Below, one piece after another: positions 1 to 9,381 of a DNA stretch of 51,795 nt. Numbering within the stretch: the first letter of the stretch is position 1; the number at the start of each line of letters is the position of its first letter. The position numbers and the translations under genes are program-made. Below the pieces are notes generated by a model. It was given only the letters and a program-made list of their open reading frames with translations. It ran no database searches and was not told the origin of the DNA. This DNA comes from Defluviitaleaceae bacterium (GTDB lineage: Bacteria > Bacillota > Clostridia > Lachnospirales > WQUN01): the NCBI GenBank assembly GCA_009780585.1, contig WQZS01000023.1:1-51795 (forward strand), given 5' to 3'.

Positions 1-73
1 GTGCTTCCTGTACTGTGTGACCTTTGTCGATGTATTTCAACACACGACCCCGAAATTTCGCGTCATATGCCAT
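1..73 (-). CDS. IS630-type transposase OrfA, N-terminal fragment cut by window edge
   Basis: The reverse strand from the ATG at 73 reads MAYDAKFRGRVLKYIDKGHT and runs off the window after about 24 codons. This resembles the first helix-turn-helix of IS630-family OrfA proteins, which start with MAYS-DFR--VL-YI--GH. These proteins bind the element's terminal repeats. Only the start is visible, so intactness cannot be judged. The 74-212 stretch upstream should hold the end of the element, but I could not identify its terminal inverted repeat and see no other gene there. The family call rests on about 24 residues. Confidence 0.55.
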   Translation of the reverse strand, partial: MAYDAKFRGRVLKYIDKGHTVQEA

Positions 74-212
74 GCTTTTATTTTATCACTTTTGTCGACC
101 GTTGTCGATTTATGTTATTATATATTTAACAGTACACGTAAACCTTGAACTGACCCACGGAATTAGAACAGGTAAGACAGCCCCCCTGTTGCGTTTTTAT
201 CGATTCTCTATA

Positions 213-240
213 AAAAGAACCGACCCTCACGAGCCGGTTC
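213..240 (-). terminator. Rho-independent terminator of the nine-gene ABC operon
   Basis: On the minus strand GAACCGGC pairs with GTCGGTTC (8 bp, one G-T) around a short loop, followed by TTTTTAT. It lies 54 bp beyond the stop of the last gene (294) and closes the operon running from 13271. Confidence 0.75.
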
Positions 241-293
241 CCTTTACGTTTCTATTAATCATTTACAATTCATTACTTGGTATCACGTACAGC

Positions 294-1697
294 CTACCTG
301 ATACCCATAACCCTTGCCGCGTTATCCAATGTTTCTTGGCTTTCACCGCGCAGGTATTCGGCTGCTTCCGCCGCGGTACGTACGCCCTGGAATACCCAGT
401 CGGCTACGTTACCCGGTATGTCGCCGATACCGGCTGCGCTGCCTGCGTCGAAGCGTGTGTTACGGGCAACGAGGTTGTTGATTTCAACGCATTTTTCTGT
501 CCAAACCATTTGACGGGTGTCGGAGTCGTCGGCGTCGGTCAGTATCCACAGATCATCGCCGGGCCATTCGTTCAATGCCTCAAATACGCGGAAGACCAAT
601 TCGGGATCCTGTACACCGGTGGGGATAGCCCATCCGCCTTGGAAGCCGCGAAGGCCGTGGTATCTGCCGCTGCCTTGCGGTCCGCGCGGGAAGGGTACAA
701 CGCGGAATTCGTACGGGGGATCGGACCAGTCATAACCTACCATGCCCGCGTGCCAGAATTCTGCGGCCCAGAATAATACATCGTTGCCGTGGAAGGCCGT
801 TGACAGACCCCACCAGTCCCAAATGGAATCGACGTTGCCGGGCTCATGCCAGTACAGCTCTTCGTTCCACAAGGTTTCCAGCAGTTCGATGGCTGCCAAT
901 GTATTGGGGGAGTCCAGCGCGTACATAAAGTTGTCGGTTGCGATTTGCCCGTCGTTCATGGCGATGATGCCTTGGGCAAAGTCACGTACCCATCCGGCTA
1001 CGCCCCAATATCCCGCGGCACCGGCGGCGCGTGTCATGCTGAGGAACGCATCCCACGTCCAGTTGCCTGCGTCAAACAACGCTACGGGGTCTTGCAAGCC
1101 AAGGCGCTGCACCATGTCCCAGTTGACGCCCAACCAGAAGTGCTGCCTTGAGGGTGCGCCCGTGTCAAGTGAATAGATCGAGCCGCCCATTTGGAGACCG
1201 GGCCTTACGACCGTTTGCGATCCGAACAGGTTGCTGCCCGGGTATTGGAGCGTGGCGATGTCTATGATGTGGTTACCCGCCAAAGCGGCTTGCATGTACG
1301 AGCCGGAAATTACGATGAGTTCGCCGATGGGGTCGTTGGCCAATTGGTGCGCCAGGAACGCTTCATGGAACTCATGGTATTCGCCTACGGTGAAGGATTC
1401 GAACCTAACGTTAAAACGTTCCGCTACGGCGTTGGCGTTGTTCCATTGCATCATCGCAACTTCGTAGTCGTCTTCTTCGTTCGGATCGGGTCTTTCGGCT
1501 CTGATACCAAGCCCCGGGCCGTAATCGTGCCAGGAAGCGAGGCGGATAAGGCGCGGGGGTTGAGAGTGGTCAACGCCCGGAATGGTTTCGCCGGAGTCGC
1601 CCCCACCCCTGTTACAGGCTGCAACCGCGAAAAGTACCGCGGCGGCGGCCAGTAACAAAATAATCATTTTACCTGTCTTGCGTGTAAATGCATGCAT
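294..1697 (-). CDS. Extracellular sugar-binding lipoprotein of an ABC importer
   Basis: This 467-aa protein has an N-terminal signal ending in a lipobox (LFAVAAC, Cys about residue 28), so it should be lipid-anchored outside the membrane. The rest looks like a family 1 carbohydrate-binding protein (SBP_bac_1): aromatic-rich segments such as WNWTWDAFL and a late FQGGWAIPTG stretch typical of these proteins. The substrate cannot be read from sequence. It is the last gene of the operon, 39 bp after the permease at 1737, with a canonical AGGAGG SD. It most likely serves the adjacent permeases at 1737 and 2709, although a second binding protein (10344) exists in the same operon. Confidence 0.85.
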   Translation of the reverse strand: MHAFTRKTGKMIILLLAAAAVLFAVAACNRGGGDSGETIPGVDHSQPPRLIRLASWHDYGPGLGIRAERPDPNEEDDYEVAMMQWNNANAVAERFNVRFESFTVGEYHEFHEAFLAHQLANDPIGELIVISGSYMQAALAGNHIIDIATLQYPGSNLFGSQTVVRPGLQMGGSIYSLDTGAPSRQHFWLGVNWDMVQRLGLQDPVALFDAGNWTWDAFLSMTRAAGAAGYWGVAGWVRDFAQGIIAMNDGQIATDNFMYALDSPNTLAAIELLETLWNEELYWHEPGNVDSIWDWWGLSTAFHGNDVLFWAAEFWHAGMVGYDWSDPPYEFRVVPFPRGPQGSGRYHGLRGFQGGWAIPTGVQDPELVFRVFEALNEWPGDDLWILTDADDSDTRQMVWTEKCVEINNLVARNTRFDAGSAAGIGDIPGNVADWVFQGVRTAAEAAEYLRGESQETLDNAARVMGIR

Positions 1698-1736
1698 TTA
1701 CATTTCCTCCTTTTTTTATGTTGTTTTTTTATACAA

Positions 1737-2696
1737 TCAACCTACGATCCCGCTCCGCTCCAATCCTTCTACAAAGAAGCGTTGCAAGAATAGGTAGAGA
1801 GTCAATATGGGCGCGATAGCCAGCGACACGGCTGCGAACACAACCAACTGGATAAAGATGGGGTTGCGCGTATCTTGGTCCTCGGAATACGTCCACCCTA
1901 CCGAACCCAATTGCGCGGCCATCAAGCTGTTACCCGTCATCAACAAGCCTCCGTAATACGTGTCGTTGTAATGCCATACAAACGCGAACAGGAATACCGT
2001 GGTGACCGCGGGTATGGCGTTGGGTAACATAATCTTCATGTACGTGCCGAACGTTCCGGCTCCGTCAATGAAAGCGGCTTCCTCAATATCTTTGGGGATA
2101 CCGCGGAAGAATTGACGGAAAATGAATATATACAGCCCCGAACGTATCCCCACCCCCGTCAGCGTCAATAACAGCAGCGGTATCGGGTAGTTCGGATTAA
2201 TCAAGTTCCAGTCTGACTGTCCCAAAAAGAAGCGGAAGTTCAGGAACATGGGTATCATATACGATTGCACCGGTACTACAATGGAAAGTATGACCAATCC
2301 GAACAATATACCTACCCCGGGGAACTTGAACCTTGCGAACCCGTAACCGACGAAGGATGCCACCACCACCGACAACACCGCAAACGCGCCCGCGTGGATA
2401 AACGTACGCGTCAACGTGCTTACGTAATCCATATAACGTACCGCCATTTGCAGGTTGTACATCGTAGGCTCCTGCGGGAACAGGAACACCAGCGGGTTGC
2501 CGATATCCTGCGGCGACATAAACGTGCGCGAAATAATCGCTATTACGGGAGCCAGTATAGTATAGCATACGCCAACGATAATAATAGCCATGACAATATT
2601 AAAAATAAAGTTTTTTGTCCGGCCCCCCCATTTTTGCACGTTGTTTTTCGCCATGGGGGAATTCGCCCATTCGTTAAAGCGCGATTTGATGTTCAT
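1737..2696 (-). CDS. Carbohydrate ABC transporter permease, MalG type
   Basis: The 319-aa protein has about six membrane segments and a permease EAA loop (EEAAFIDGAGTFGTYMKIML) near residue 210. This loop docks the cytoplasmic ATPase. Family knowledge: MalG-like subunits pair with a MalF-like partner, here the gene at 2709. The start codon is 12 nt after the TAG stop of the upstream gene, and the stop runs into a G6 SD. The N-terminus is extended and charged (RFNEWANSPMAKNNVQKW). No ATPase gene is near, so a shared MsmX-like ATPase encoded elsewhere is inferred. Confidence 0.88.
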   Translation of the reverse strand: MNIKSRFNEWANSPMAKNNVQKWGGRTKNFIFNIVMAIIIVGVCYTILAPVIAIISRTFMSPQDIGNPLVFLFPQEPTMYNLQMAVRYMDYVSTLTRTFIHAGAFAVLSVVVASFVGYGFARFKFPGVGILFGLVILSIVVPVQSYMIPMFLNFRFFLGQSDWNLINPNYPIPLLLLTLTGVGIRSGLYIFIFRQFFRGIPKDIEEAAFIDGAGTFGTYMKIMLPNAIPAVTTVFLFAFVWHYNDTYYGGLLMTGNSLMAAQLGSVGWTYSEDQDTRNPIFIQLVVFAAVSLAIAPILTLYLFLQRFFVEGLERSGIVG

Positions 2697-2708
2697 TGAC
2701 CCGCCCCC

Positions 2709-3632
2709 CTAATCATAATAGAACACGCGCCTGGATATGAGCCAGCAAATCGCAAACAACACCAGGCAAACCAACAACGCCGTAGATAACGACATAGCCG
2801 ACGAAGCGCCGAAGTTATTTTCCATGACGTACATGTCGCGGGCGGTTTCCACCACTTCGGAGTTGGCGTAGGTATCCACCACGGTATACACAACGTTTGT
2901 GATAATCAGCGGCGACACCATGGGGATCGTTATCTTCCAAAAGGTTTCGTAGCTTGTGGCCCCTTCGATTTGCGCTACTTCGTACATGGAAGGGGGTATG
3001 GATTGTAGCGCCGCCAAGAATATAAGTATCTGCACACCCGCCGAGCGGATGATTTCGTGCAGGTTTGCTATGGCCTCGACGATGAATTCCACCACTTGCG
3101 GGGGTACTTGGAAGTTGGCCAGCAGCATAATAATGGAACCCACGTTAAAGCCCGTTTGCTCCCGCATGACTTCGGGCGGTATATACTCCACCCCGCCGAA
3201 TAACATGCCGTAACTCATTTCTATGGTGTCGGCGATGGCTGCGGACGCCATGATGACCGGCAGGAAAAAAATCGCCCGCACCATCCCGCGCCCCATAAAC
3301 TGCCTGTTAAGCAGTATCGCCATAAACAGCGCGAAGAAGATAATCAGCGGCACGTTTACGATCATTTGGAATATGGATTCAAACATTTCCACAAAGAAGG
3401 TCGTATGCTCACGGAATATGAAATAGTAATTATCCAACCCGACCCAAGTGAAAATTCTCTTTCCGTCTTCCATGACCAAAACATTAAAGCTGTACCGCCA
3501 CGCCTCAATTATATTATACAGGAAGAAAACCGTAATCCCTACCAGCCAGGGGGCGATAAACAAATACCCCGAAACCGTTTGCCTGCCCCGCAGACTCAAG
3601 CCCTTGCGCTTGGGTTTTTTTTCATTTTCCAT
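2709..3632 (-). CDS. Sugar ABC transporter permease, MalF/UgpA type
   Basis: This is a 307-aa membrane protein starting MENEKKPKRKG. A longer reading from 3662 exists. The ATG at 3632 is preferred because it shares a base with the upstream TAA stop (TAATG) and sits about 9 nt after an AGGGGGTG SD. It has about six TM segments and the coupling loop MYEVAQIEGATSYETFWKIT near residue 230. It should form the heterodimeric pore with the MalG-type subunit at 1737. A segment of about 50 residues (roughly 140-190) is longer than in typical MalF-like permeases and may form an extracellular loop. Confidence 0.88.
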   Translation of the reverse strand: MENEKKPKRKGLSLRGRQTVSGYLFIAPWLVGITVFFLYNIIEAWRYSFNVLVMEDGKRIFTWVGLDNYYFIFREHTTFFVEMFESIFQMIVNVPLIIFFALFMAILLNRQFMGRGMVRAIFFLPVIMASAAIADTIEMSYGMLFGGVEYIPPEVMREQTGFNVGSIIMLLANFQVPPQVVEFIVEAIANLHEIIRSAGVQILIFLAALQSIPPSMYEVAQIEGATSYETFWKITIPMVSPLIITNVVYTVVDTYANSEVVETARDMYVMENNFGASSAMSLSTALLVCLVLFAICWLISRRVFYYD

Positions 3633-6301
3633 TATCGCGCACCCCCTGTTACGGTAAACCAACGGGGCGGAATGGTTACGCCGCCGTATTCGAACGTATC
3701 GTTTGTGTTATTTACATAGATCCGCGTACCGTTGGAAAATACCGTCACCGTCACTTGCCGCGAGGTCATGATATCCGATCCCCTGTTGGCCAGCACTATA
3801 AAGTCCACGATACGTTCGCCGCGCAAGTGGCGGTATACGTCGTTAAACATACGGTAATGGTCTACGGCCTGTTCCATCCAATTGACATAATGGGTGGAAT
3901 AAAAGCGTTCGTGTGGGGAAAATACCGCGGCCCGTGTGGGCTGTCCGGTAAACATGTACCGCGGGCTTGCGCCCGTAGCCATGCTGTTGAGCAATACGCT
4001 TGTGGGGTGGAAGTCCTCCCGTATGTTGGCGGGGCGCCCGGCGAACTCGATAAACCCGTGCACCACCATGGGGAAGAAGGGGACTTCGTAATCGATAATG
4101 AAGAATACATCCGATTCAACCGGAGCGTCCACGATATGGGACGCAAAGGCCAAGGAATAATCGTTCCCGCCGAACACCACCAAGTTTGAGAAGCTATCCG
4201 TCAGCCGTTCGAGCTGTGATTCGGCAATCAAGCGTGAATGTTCCCTGTCTACTTGGTTCCTTCTGTGGATGCTTTCGGTTATAAAATCACCCATATCAGC
4301 CAAGGCCAGCCCGTCAAGCCCCATACGCCGTTCAAAAGCGGGTATAAAGCTGTCCAGGTGTTGCGGCACCACGCCGGGGTGCACCAATAAAAACCAGTCG
4401 TTGCGGTGATGCGTGCCCCGCGTAAACATCATATCCCTTGCTATCCGCGTCATAAACCCGACATAACCCGAAGGGTCACGCGCCGCTTCCAATTGCGTCC
4501 TAAAATTGCGCGAATACCAATTGGTCAAGTGGAAGTTAACCACGGGGTTTAATCCGCCGCCATCGGCTTGCAGCCGGGCTTCCATGTTTTGCATATCCCG
4601 CTGGTTGCCTACGGCGTTGATGGTCCGTACGCGCTTGGCTATGTCATGATTAATGCCGCGGTTAAACCACCCGTGCAGTTGCATTTGTATGTTATTGACC
4701 CCGCCCGTGTTTAATAAATCCACGAATCGGTCGGCGTCGTCCATGGTTGTCATAATTTCGAGTGAATCGTATTGTACGCCCAAAAAGTGCCTTCTTATAT
4801 CAACGGCCCCCAGCACGTCCAAGTAGAACGTACGGTCACCGGGGCCGTCAAGCTGCGTTAAAATGCCTTCTTCCACCAAAAATTGCTGATAGGTTTGCGC
4901 CATCATACCCACGCCGGGGTCTTCTTCGGCTATGAATTGATAAACGACCGTAATGTCGCCGTCATACATATTTTCCTGTATTACACGCAGGTCACCGCCC
5001 GCGCCGGGTATCCCGCCCATACCCAGCGGCATGGAGCTGCGCATATGGAAATTAAACCACGCGTTATTTTGCGCGTTGGGTATACCCATACCCGGGGTTT
5101 CCGCGGCCACTTCGGCATTGATAAAGGTAAGCCCTTGGCCGCTTTGTACATGCGTAACAAAACCGAAGCCGTTGTTTTGTATCCCGATTACGGGCAAACG
5201 CGCGGCCTGCTCCATTTGCGGGAAGAATACGGTCAGTATCGTGTCCACGCCGTACATGGGCATGGCGAAGGGTACCTCGCGGTACTTACCGTTGTTAAAA
5301 TTAATGACCCCGCCCGCGCCGCTTGGCACCAGCATGAAGCCTTCCGAATCCTCACAGCCCGCACCGAAGAAGCGCAGTATGTCGATATTATAAATCATCA
5401 AGTTGTTTGCGCTTGTGGTGGTCAGTTTATCCAGCGGGACGTTTACATACATGCGGTCCCTCTCTATTAATATTTCAAACGTTACCTTCCAAAAATCAAA
5501 ACTTATATCCGGTTCATAACCCGCCATGGTGTTATGTTCCACCGTCAAATTCAAGTCCCAATCCAAATAATTCTCGAAAATGGATATCATGCGGTTGGTA
5601 TTGCCGATGCTTTCGAAAATGGTTGCGCTCAAACGCCTAAACCCTATGCGCTCTTCCGATTCATGCCATTGCCCGCGGAAAAAACGCGCAAGCGATTGGT
5701 CACCGGCAGCCAAAATCATTTCATTCACTTCATTGTAGAATTCCTCGCTGAGATACCTCGGGAGCCAATGCGCACCCAAATCCAAATTACCCACTTCGTA
5801 ATTTATGCGTATACCTTGCTTGCTGCCGTGGGAAATAGCGTATATTTCAAATTGCTCGGAGCCGTACGCGACCGAATCGTTATACGTCCAATGGTGGCGG
5901 CGGCGGCGGTTTGCGTCGTAAAAGCTGAAGCCCATGTTGGACCGCATTACCTCACGGTTAAATTCGTTGGCGATCCGATCCTCCCCTTGGGGGCTGGAAT
6001 GCCACACGTTGTCGTTCCTTTTGTCGTGGATGGCGAAGGTCGTATCATCCATATTGACGTACAAGGCGATATACGGGGTTTCGGCGGCCCGCACCATGTC
6101 GGGTACACGCCCCTGCCCCACCCCTGTCAAGGGGACAAACGGGCGTCCCTCCCCTACCTCCATACGCTGCGTAAGGCGGGTAAAGTCATATATCGTGGCG
6201 CTGTTGATATATAAAACGTAGAGGAATATACCCGCAGCCACCACCGCCACGAAGATTATGCGGTTGAGCCATAAACGTTTTGTTTTGCGGCTTATCTTCA
6301 T
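3632..6301 (-). CDS. DUF5696 membrane-anchored protein, possible glycosidase-like fold
   Basis: An 889-aa protein with one N-terminal TM helix (about residues 11-30), the rest predicted outside. I recognise the overall sequence as DUF5696, a family of unknown function found beside carbohydrate ABC importers in Bacillota. What can be seen: an N-terminal beta-rich half with many aromatic positions, then from about residue 500 alternating strand/helix segments (MTTMDDADRFVDLLNTGGV, NIQMQLHGW, GLDGLALADMGDF) that look like a TIM barrel. N-terminal beta-sandwich plus barrel is the layout of several large glycoside hydrolase families, so a cell-surface glycan hydrolase or binding role is inferred, not shown. 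Its TGA-linked neighbour upstream is YIP1; its stop overlaps the next permease start. Confidence 0.7.
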   Translation of the reverse strand: MKISRKTKRLWLNRIIFVAVVAAGIFLYVLYINSATIYDFTRLTQRMEVGEGRPFVPLTGVGQGRVPDMVRAAETPYIALYVNMDDTTFAIHDKRNDNVWHSSPQGEDRIANEFNREVMRSNMGFSFYDANRRRRHHWTYNDSVAYGSEQFEIYAISHGSKQGIRINYEVGNLDLGAHWLPRYLSEEFYNEVNEMILAAGDQSLARFFRGQWHESEERIGFRRLSATIFESIGNTNRMISIFENYLDWDLNLTVEHNTMAGYEPDISFDFWKVTFEILIERDRMYVNVPLDKLTTTSANNLMIYNIDILRFFGAGCEDSEGFMLVPSGAGGVINFNNGKYREVPFAMPMYGVDTILTVFFPQMEQAARLPVIGIQNNGFGFVTHVQSGQGLTFINAEVAAETPGMGIPNAQNNAWFNFHMRSSMPLGMGGIPGAGGDLRVIQENMYDGDITVVYQFIAEEDPGVGMMAQTYQQFLVEEGILTQLDGPGDRTFYLDVLGAVDIRRHFLGVQYDSLEIMTTMDDADRFVDLLNTGGVNNIQMQLHGWFNRGINHDIAKRVRTINAVGNQRDMQNMEARLQADGGGLNPVVNFHLTNWYSRNFRTQLEAARDPSGYVGFMTRIARDMMFTRGTHHRNDWFLLVHPGVVPQHLDSFIPAFERRMGLDGLALADMGDFITESIHRRNQVDREHSRLIAESQLERLTDSFSNLVVFGGNDYSLAFASHIVDAPVESDVFFIIDYEVPFFPMVVHGFIEFAGRPANIREDFHPTSVLLNSMATGASPRYMFTGQPTRAAVFSPHERFYSTHYVNWMEQAVDHYRMFNDVYRHLRGERIVDFIVLANRGSDIMTSRQVTVTVFSNGTRIYVNNTNDTFEYGGVTIPPRWFTVTGGAR

Positions 6302-6314
6302 TGTCTTTCCCCCC

Positions 6315-6947
6315 TCATCGGAACGTTATTTCAAGGTAAACGCTGTATATGAAACCATATAACTGTTGCCAAAGGGTAAGCAGCAAGGTAAGCAGAAACA
6401 CGATAATCAAGATTGCCACGAAGGTGAGCAGCACCGTCAACAGGGCCTTGACCGCGCCGTAGTTATGGACCGTTATCAACCCCACGAAAACGAGCAGGAT
6501 AAAATAGAACATCCCCACGCCCATCAGCAGGAAGTAAAAACCCGTTTCGTCCGACGAAAGGAAAGTGGAGATTATCGTCGCGGGTATCATCGTTAGGATT
6601 AGAGGCGTCATGGCGTAGCATATCGCCATGACGATATCCTTAAACCGCCCTTCACCGTCGGTCAGCGAGGTCACCGACCAGTTGGCCACGCTGAACAACA
6701 GCACCATCGCGGTCAAAACCACTACGTCCACCACGCTGTTGCGCATTAAGGGATGGCTGTCATCGACCAAAATGGACGCGTATTGGTTATTATACATAAA
6801 GGACAGGCAAAGCAACGCGAAGTTAAAGAACGCCAACTTCATCGTCCCTTGCCCTTCGAACTTCATGGCGTAAAATCCGGCGAACGGCTGCACCATTATA
6901 CGCATGGGCAAGGCGTATAAACCGAAAAACCTTTTTACCGCGCTCAT
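6315..6947 (-). CDS. YIP1-family integral membrane protein
   Basis: 210 aa, almost wholly hydrophobic, with about five TM segments. The N-terminus (LPMRIMVQPFAGFYAMKFEGQGTMK region, residues 13-37) and five-helix layout match bacterial Yip1-domain proteins. The molecular role of bacterial Yip1 proteins is not established. The start ATG overlaps the TGA of the NHL gene (ATGA), implying translational coupling, and the stop TGA runs into the G6 SD of the DUF5696 gene. Conserved placement between importer parts suggests it belongs to the transport or surface complex. Confidence 0.75.
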   Translation of the reverse strand: MSAVKRFFGLYALPMRIMVQPFAGFYAMKFEGQGTMKLAFFNFALLCLSFMYNNQYASILVDDSHPLMRNSVVDVVVLTAMVLLFSVANWSVTSLTDGEGRFKDIVMAICYAMTPLILTMIPATIISTFLSSDETGFYFLLMGVGMFYFILLVFVGLITVHNYGAVKALLTVLLTFVAILIIVFLLTLLLTLWQQLYGFIYSVYLEITFR

Positions 6948-8431
6948 GCCTCCGCCACCCTCCTCTTGACTACCCTAAATATCTTGTATGCGATTAACAG
7001 CCCCACAAGACCCGTACCGACGGTAAAAACGGTAGGTAACACGCCTTGCAAAACTTCCAGCCTGTGCCGTCTGAATGCGATGGAATAATGAACCATGTCC
7101 ATGCCGCGGTGCAGGTAGTACATGGCCGCTTGGTTGTCACCCTCCGCCAGCAGACTGCGGCCGATACCCGCCCACGCGAGTTGGAAGTTTTCATCCAAAG
7201 CCGTAAGCCTGCGCCACGCATCCACGGCGGCTGCTTCGTCACCCCTGTACCTCATGGCAATGGCTTCGTTGATCAACGCACCGTACTCCGTTGGGGTAAA
7301 TTGCAATATCCTGCCAAAATGCGCGTCCAACACGATAATGTCGTCGCCCAGCATTTCCACGGCCACGGGGCGGCGGGTCATACCCTCCAGCGACCCCCAA
7401 CCGCTGAACACGTACAGGAGGTTGCCTTCCGAATCATAGGTATATAAACGCCCGCGCACCCTGTCCAGCGCGGTAAACATCCCGTACGGGCGCGCGATTA
7501 TATCAATCAATTGGGACGGCCCCGACAATTGGCCGAAGCCCACGACCCTAAAGCGTTGGTCGCCGCTTATCGATACCGTGTCGTTTAGGTTGAGCAGTAC
7601 GTCCTGCCCGCGGGGGTTAAGGCGCATGACTTGGTTGTTGTTACCCCAAGGCTCTATGTTGGTGGTAAATACGAAGTTGTATTGGTCCAGGGCCATGCCT
7701 TGGAATTCGGTGGGGATAAAACGGTTTTGCCCTTGCAATTGCCTATCCGTCATAAACAACCGCCAAAAGATTTCCAACCATTGGCGGCCCGTTTCGATGG
7801 TGCCGAAGTAACCCACGAATTCACCCTCGACATTAAAGTTCATGATCCCTTCGAAAACGTGCTGTACGATTACGTATACGCGTCCGCCCCTGTCCACAAG
7901 GATGGATAACGGCCTAAAGGCAAAACCGTCTTCCAAACCCTCCACTTGGGGTTCCCTTATCATGCGGATAAAATTGCCGTCCCAGTCCAGTATCGGTATG
8001 CGTTCGTTGAGTGTGTCCGCTATATATATGTCGCCGTCCCATGTGACGAATATCCCGTTGGGGCGGTCAAATTCCTGCCATACGCCGTCCATGTAAAAAC
8101 CCGATATCACGCGTTGCAAGTTTAATTCTTCGTCGGCGACCACGATACGGTTGTTGCCTGTGTCCACGATGTAGATATAACCGAACGGACACACATGCAA
8201 ATCCGACGGGTTGTTGAACCCCCCCAGCTCCGGGTCGATTTCCGCCGCGTTAAAGGACCGTAATGGCACGTAAGCCGCCGGCGCGGGCACAAGCGTCCCC
8301 CAAAAATTGTACGAATACCCCTGGAAAGGCGTGCTTTCGGCCAATACGGGTATCACCCAGCCCGCAGCAAGCACGATGGCTAAGACGATCGCCGCAAATT
8401 TTTTCGTGATTTTATAGTATCTACCTTGCAT
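6944..8431 (-). CDS. Exported NHL-repeat protein with C-terminal membrane anchor
   Basis: A 495-aa protein with a signal peptide (cleavage probably after PVLAES, about residue 33). It carries NHL/SMP-30-type beta-propeller blades, seen in repeats such as FNNPSDLHVCPFGYIYIVD, FDRPNGIFVTWDGDIYIAD and FRPLSILVDRGGRVYVI. A helical TPR-like stretch follows (about 385-450: ALINEAIAMRYRGDEAAAVD, NFQLAWAGIGRSLLAEGDN), and a TM helix near 465-485 ends in basic residues. Family knowledge: NHL propellers bind proteins or ligands; some are enzymes. An extracytoplasmic scaffold or ligand-binding role is inferred. SD is AAGGGGGG. Confidence 0.8.
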   Translation of the reverse strand: MQGRYYKITKKFAAIVLAIVLAAGWVIPVLAESTPFQGYSYNFWGTLVPAPAAYVPLRSFNAAEIDPELGGFNNPSDLHVCPFGYIYIVDTGNNRIVVADEELNLQRVISGFYMDGVWQEFDRPNGIFVTWDGDIYIADTLNERIPILDWDGNFIRMIREPQVEGLEDGFAFRPLSILVDRGGRVYVIVQHVFEGIMNFNVEGEFVGYFGTIETGRQWLEIFWRLFMTDRQLQGQNRFIPTEFQGMALDQYNFVFTTNIEPWGNNNQVMRLNPRGQDVLLNLNDTVSISGDQRFRVVGFGQLSGPSQLIDIIARPYGMFTALDRVRGRLYTYDSEGNLLYVFSGWGSLEGMTRRPVAVEMLGDDIIVLDAHFGRILQFTPTEYGALINEAIAMRYRGDEAAAVDAWRRLTALDENFQLAWAGIGRSLLAEGDNQAAMYYLHRGMDMVHYSIAFRRHRLEVLQGVLPTVFTVGTGLVGLLIAYKIFRVVKRRVAEA

Positions 8432-8448
8432 ATTTCATGCCCCCCTTT

Positions 8449-9381
8449 TTACTCCTTCATACCCGAAGTCGCCATCGTTTCCACGATGCGGCTCTGGGAT
8501 ATGACGAAGAACGTTACCGGCACGATCATGGTGATGAACATAACCGCCGCACCCGTACCCGCGCGGGCAATACCGCCGCCCGCTAACATATTCATGGCGA
8601 AGGTCAGCGGCCTAAGCTCCTCGCTGTGTATCACCACGCCGCCCGTGTTGGCCCACAATGCCTGGAACATAAGGATTACGAGTGTCAGCCAAGCTGGCTT
8701 TACATTGGGCATAACGATCCGCCACCATATCCCGATTTCCCTGCAGCCGTCCATCCTTGCCGATTCTACCAGCGAATCGGGGACTTGCTCCATGAATTGC
8801 TTCATCAAGTAAAGACCCAAGGAAGCGGCGAAAGCGGGAACGATCAAGGCCCATTGGGTATTGATCATGTTAAGTTGTGACAGGATCAAGAAATTGGGTA
8901 TCCCCGTAACGACCGGCGAAAACATTAGCGACAGGATAACCATGGACATCAAGAATTGACTGCCCGGAAACCTGTTTTTGGCCAAGGGATACGCTGCCGC
9001 CGAAGCGATGAGCAAATGCCCCAACGTACCGAAACCCGTAATAATCAATGAATTGAGGAAATACCGCGAAAAGGGCACCCACGACTGTTGAAGCAATATA
9101 AACAAGTCGGAAAAGTTGGACAGCGTCGGGTTACGCACCATAAAACGCGGCGGGAAATAGAACAGTTCGTCCAAGGGTTTAAAAGCGTTGGATATGGTTA
9201 ATACCATGGGCAAAGCCATAAACACCGCAAACAACCCGATGAAGATGAACAGCGCAATCGTGCCGCCGGTGGAGCGGCTTAATTTTTTACCGCGTTTTGC
9301 CAGCTTTATCTTCCTGCCCCGTTCGTCGTATACGGCGAATTGGGACTTGTGTATCCGTTTGGATATAACCGGCGCAGCCAT
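8449..9381 (-). CDS. Carbohydrate ABC transporter permease, MalG type (second set)
   Basis: 310 aa, about six TM segments, with the EAA coupling loop LVESARMDGCREIGIWWRIV near residue 215. The N-terminus is long and strongly basic (SKRIHKSQFAVYDERGRKIK). The start at 9381 shares a base with the TAA of the preceding permease (TAATG) behind an AAGGTGGGG SD. It pairs with the gene at 9381-10331, most likely serving the giant binding protein at 10344. No ATPase is adjacent. Confidence 0.88.
   Translation of the reverse strand: MAAPVISKRIHKSQFAVYDERGRKIKLAKRGKKLSRSTGGTIALFIFIGLFAVFMALPMVLTISNAFKPLDELFYFPPRFMVRNPTLSNFSDLFILLQQSWVPFSRYFLNSLIITGFGTLGHLLIASAAAYPLAKNRFPGSQFLMSMVILSLMFSPVVTGIPNFLILSQLNMINTQWALIVPAFAASLGLYLMKQFMEQVPDSLVESARMDGCREIGIWWRIVMPNVKPAWLTLVILMFQALWANTGGVVIHSEELRPLTFAMNMLAGGGIARAGTGAAVMFITMIVPVTFFVISQSRIVETMATSGMKE

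Noticed and set aside
5534..6214. 226-codon plus-strand open frame opposite the DUF5696 gene
   Set aside because: No SD or promoter and no recognisable domain, while the opposite strand is coding throughout.
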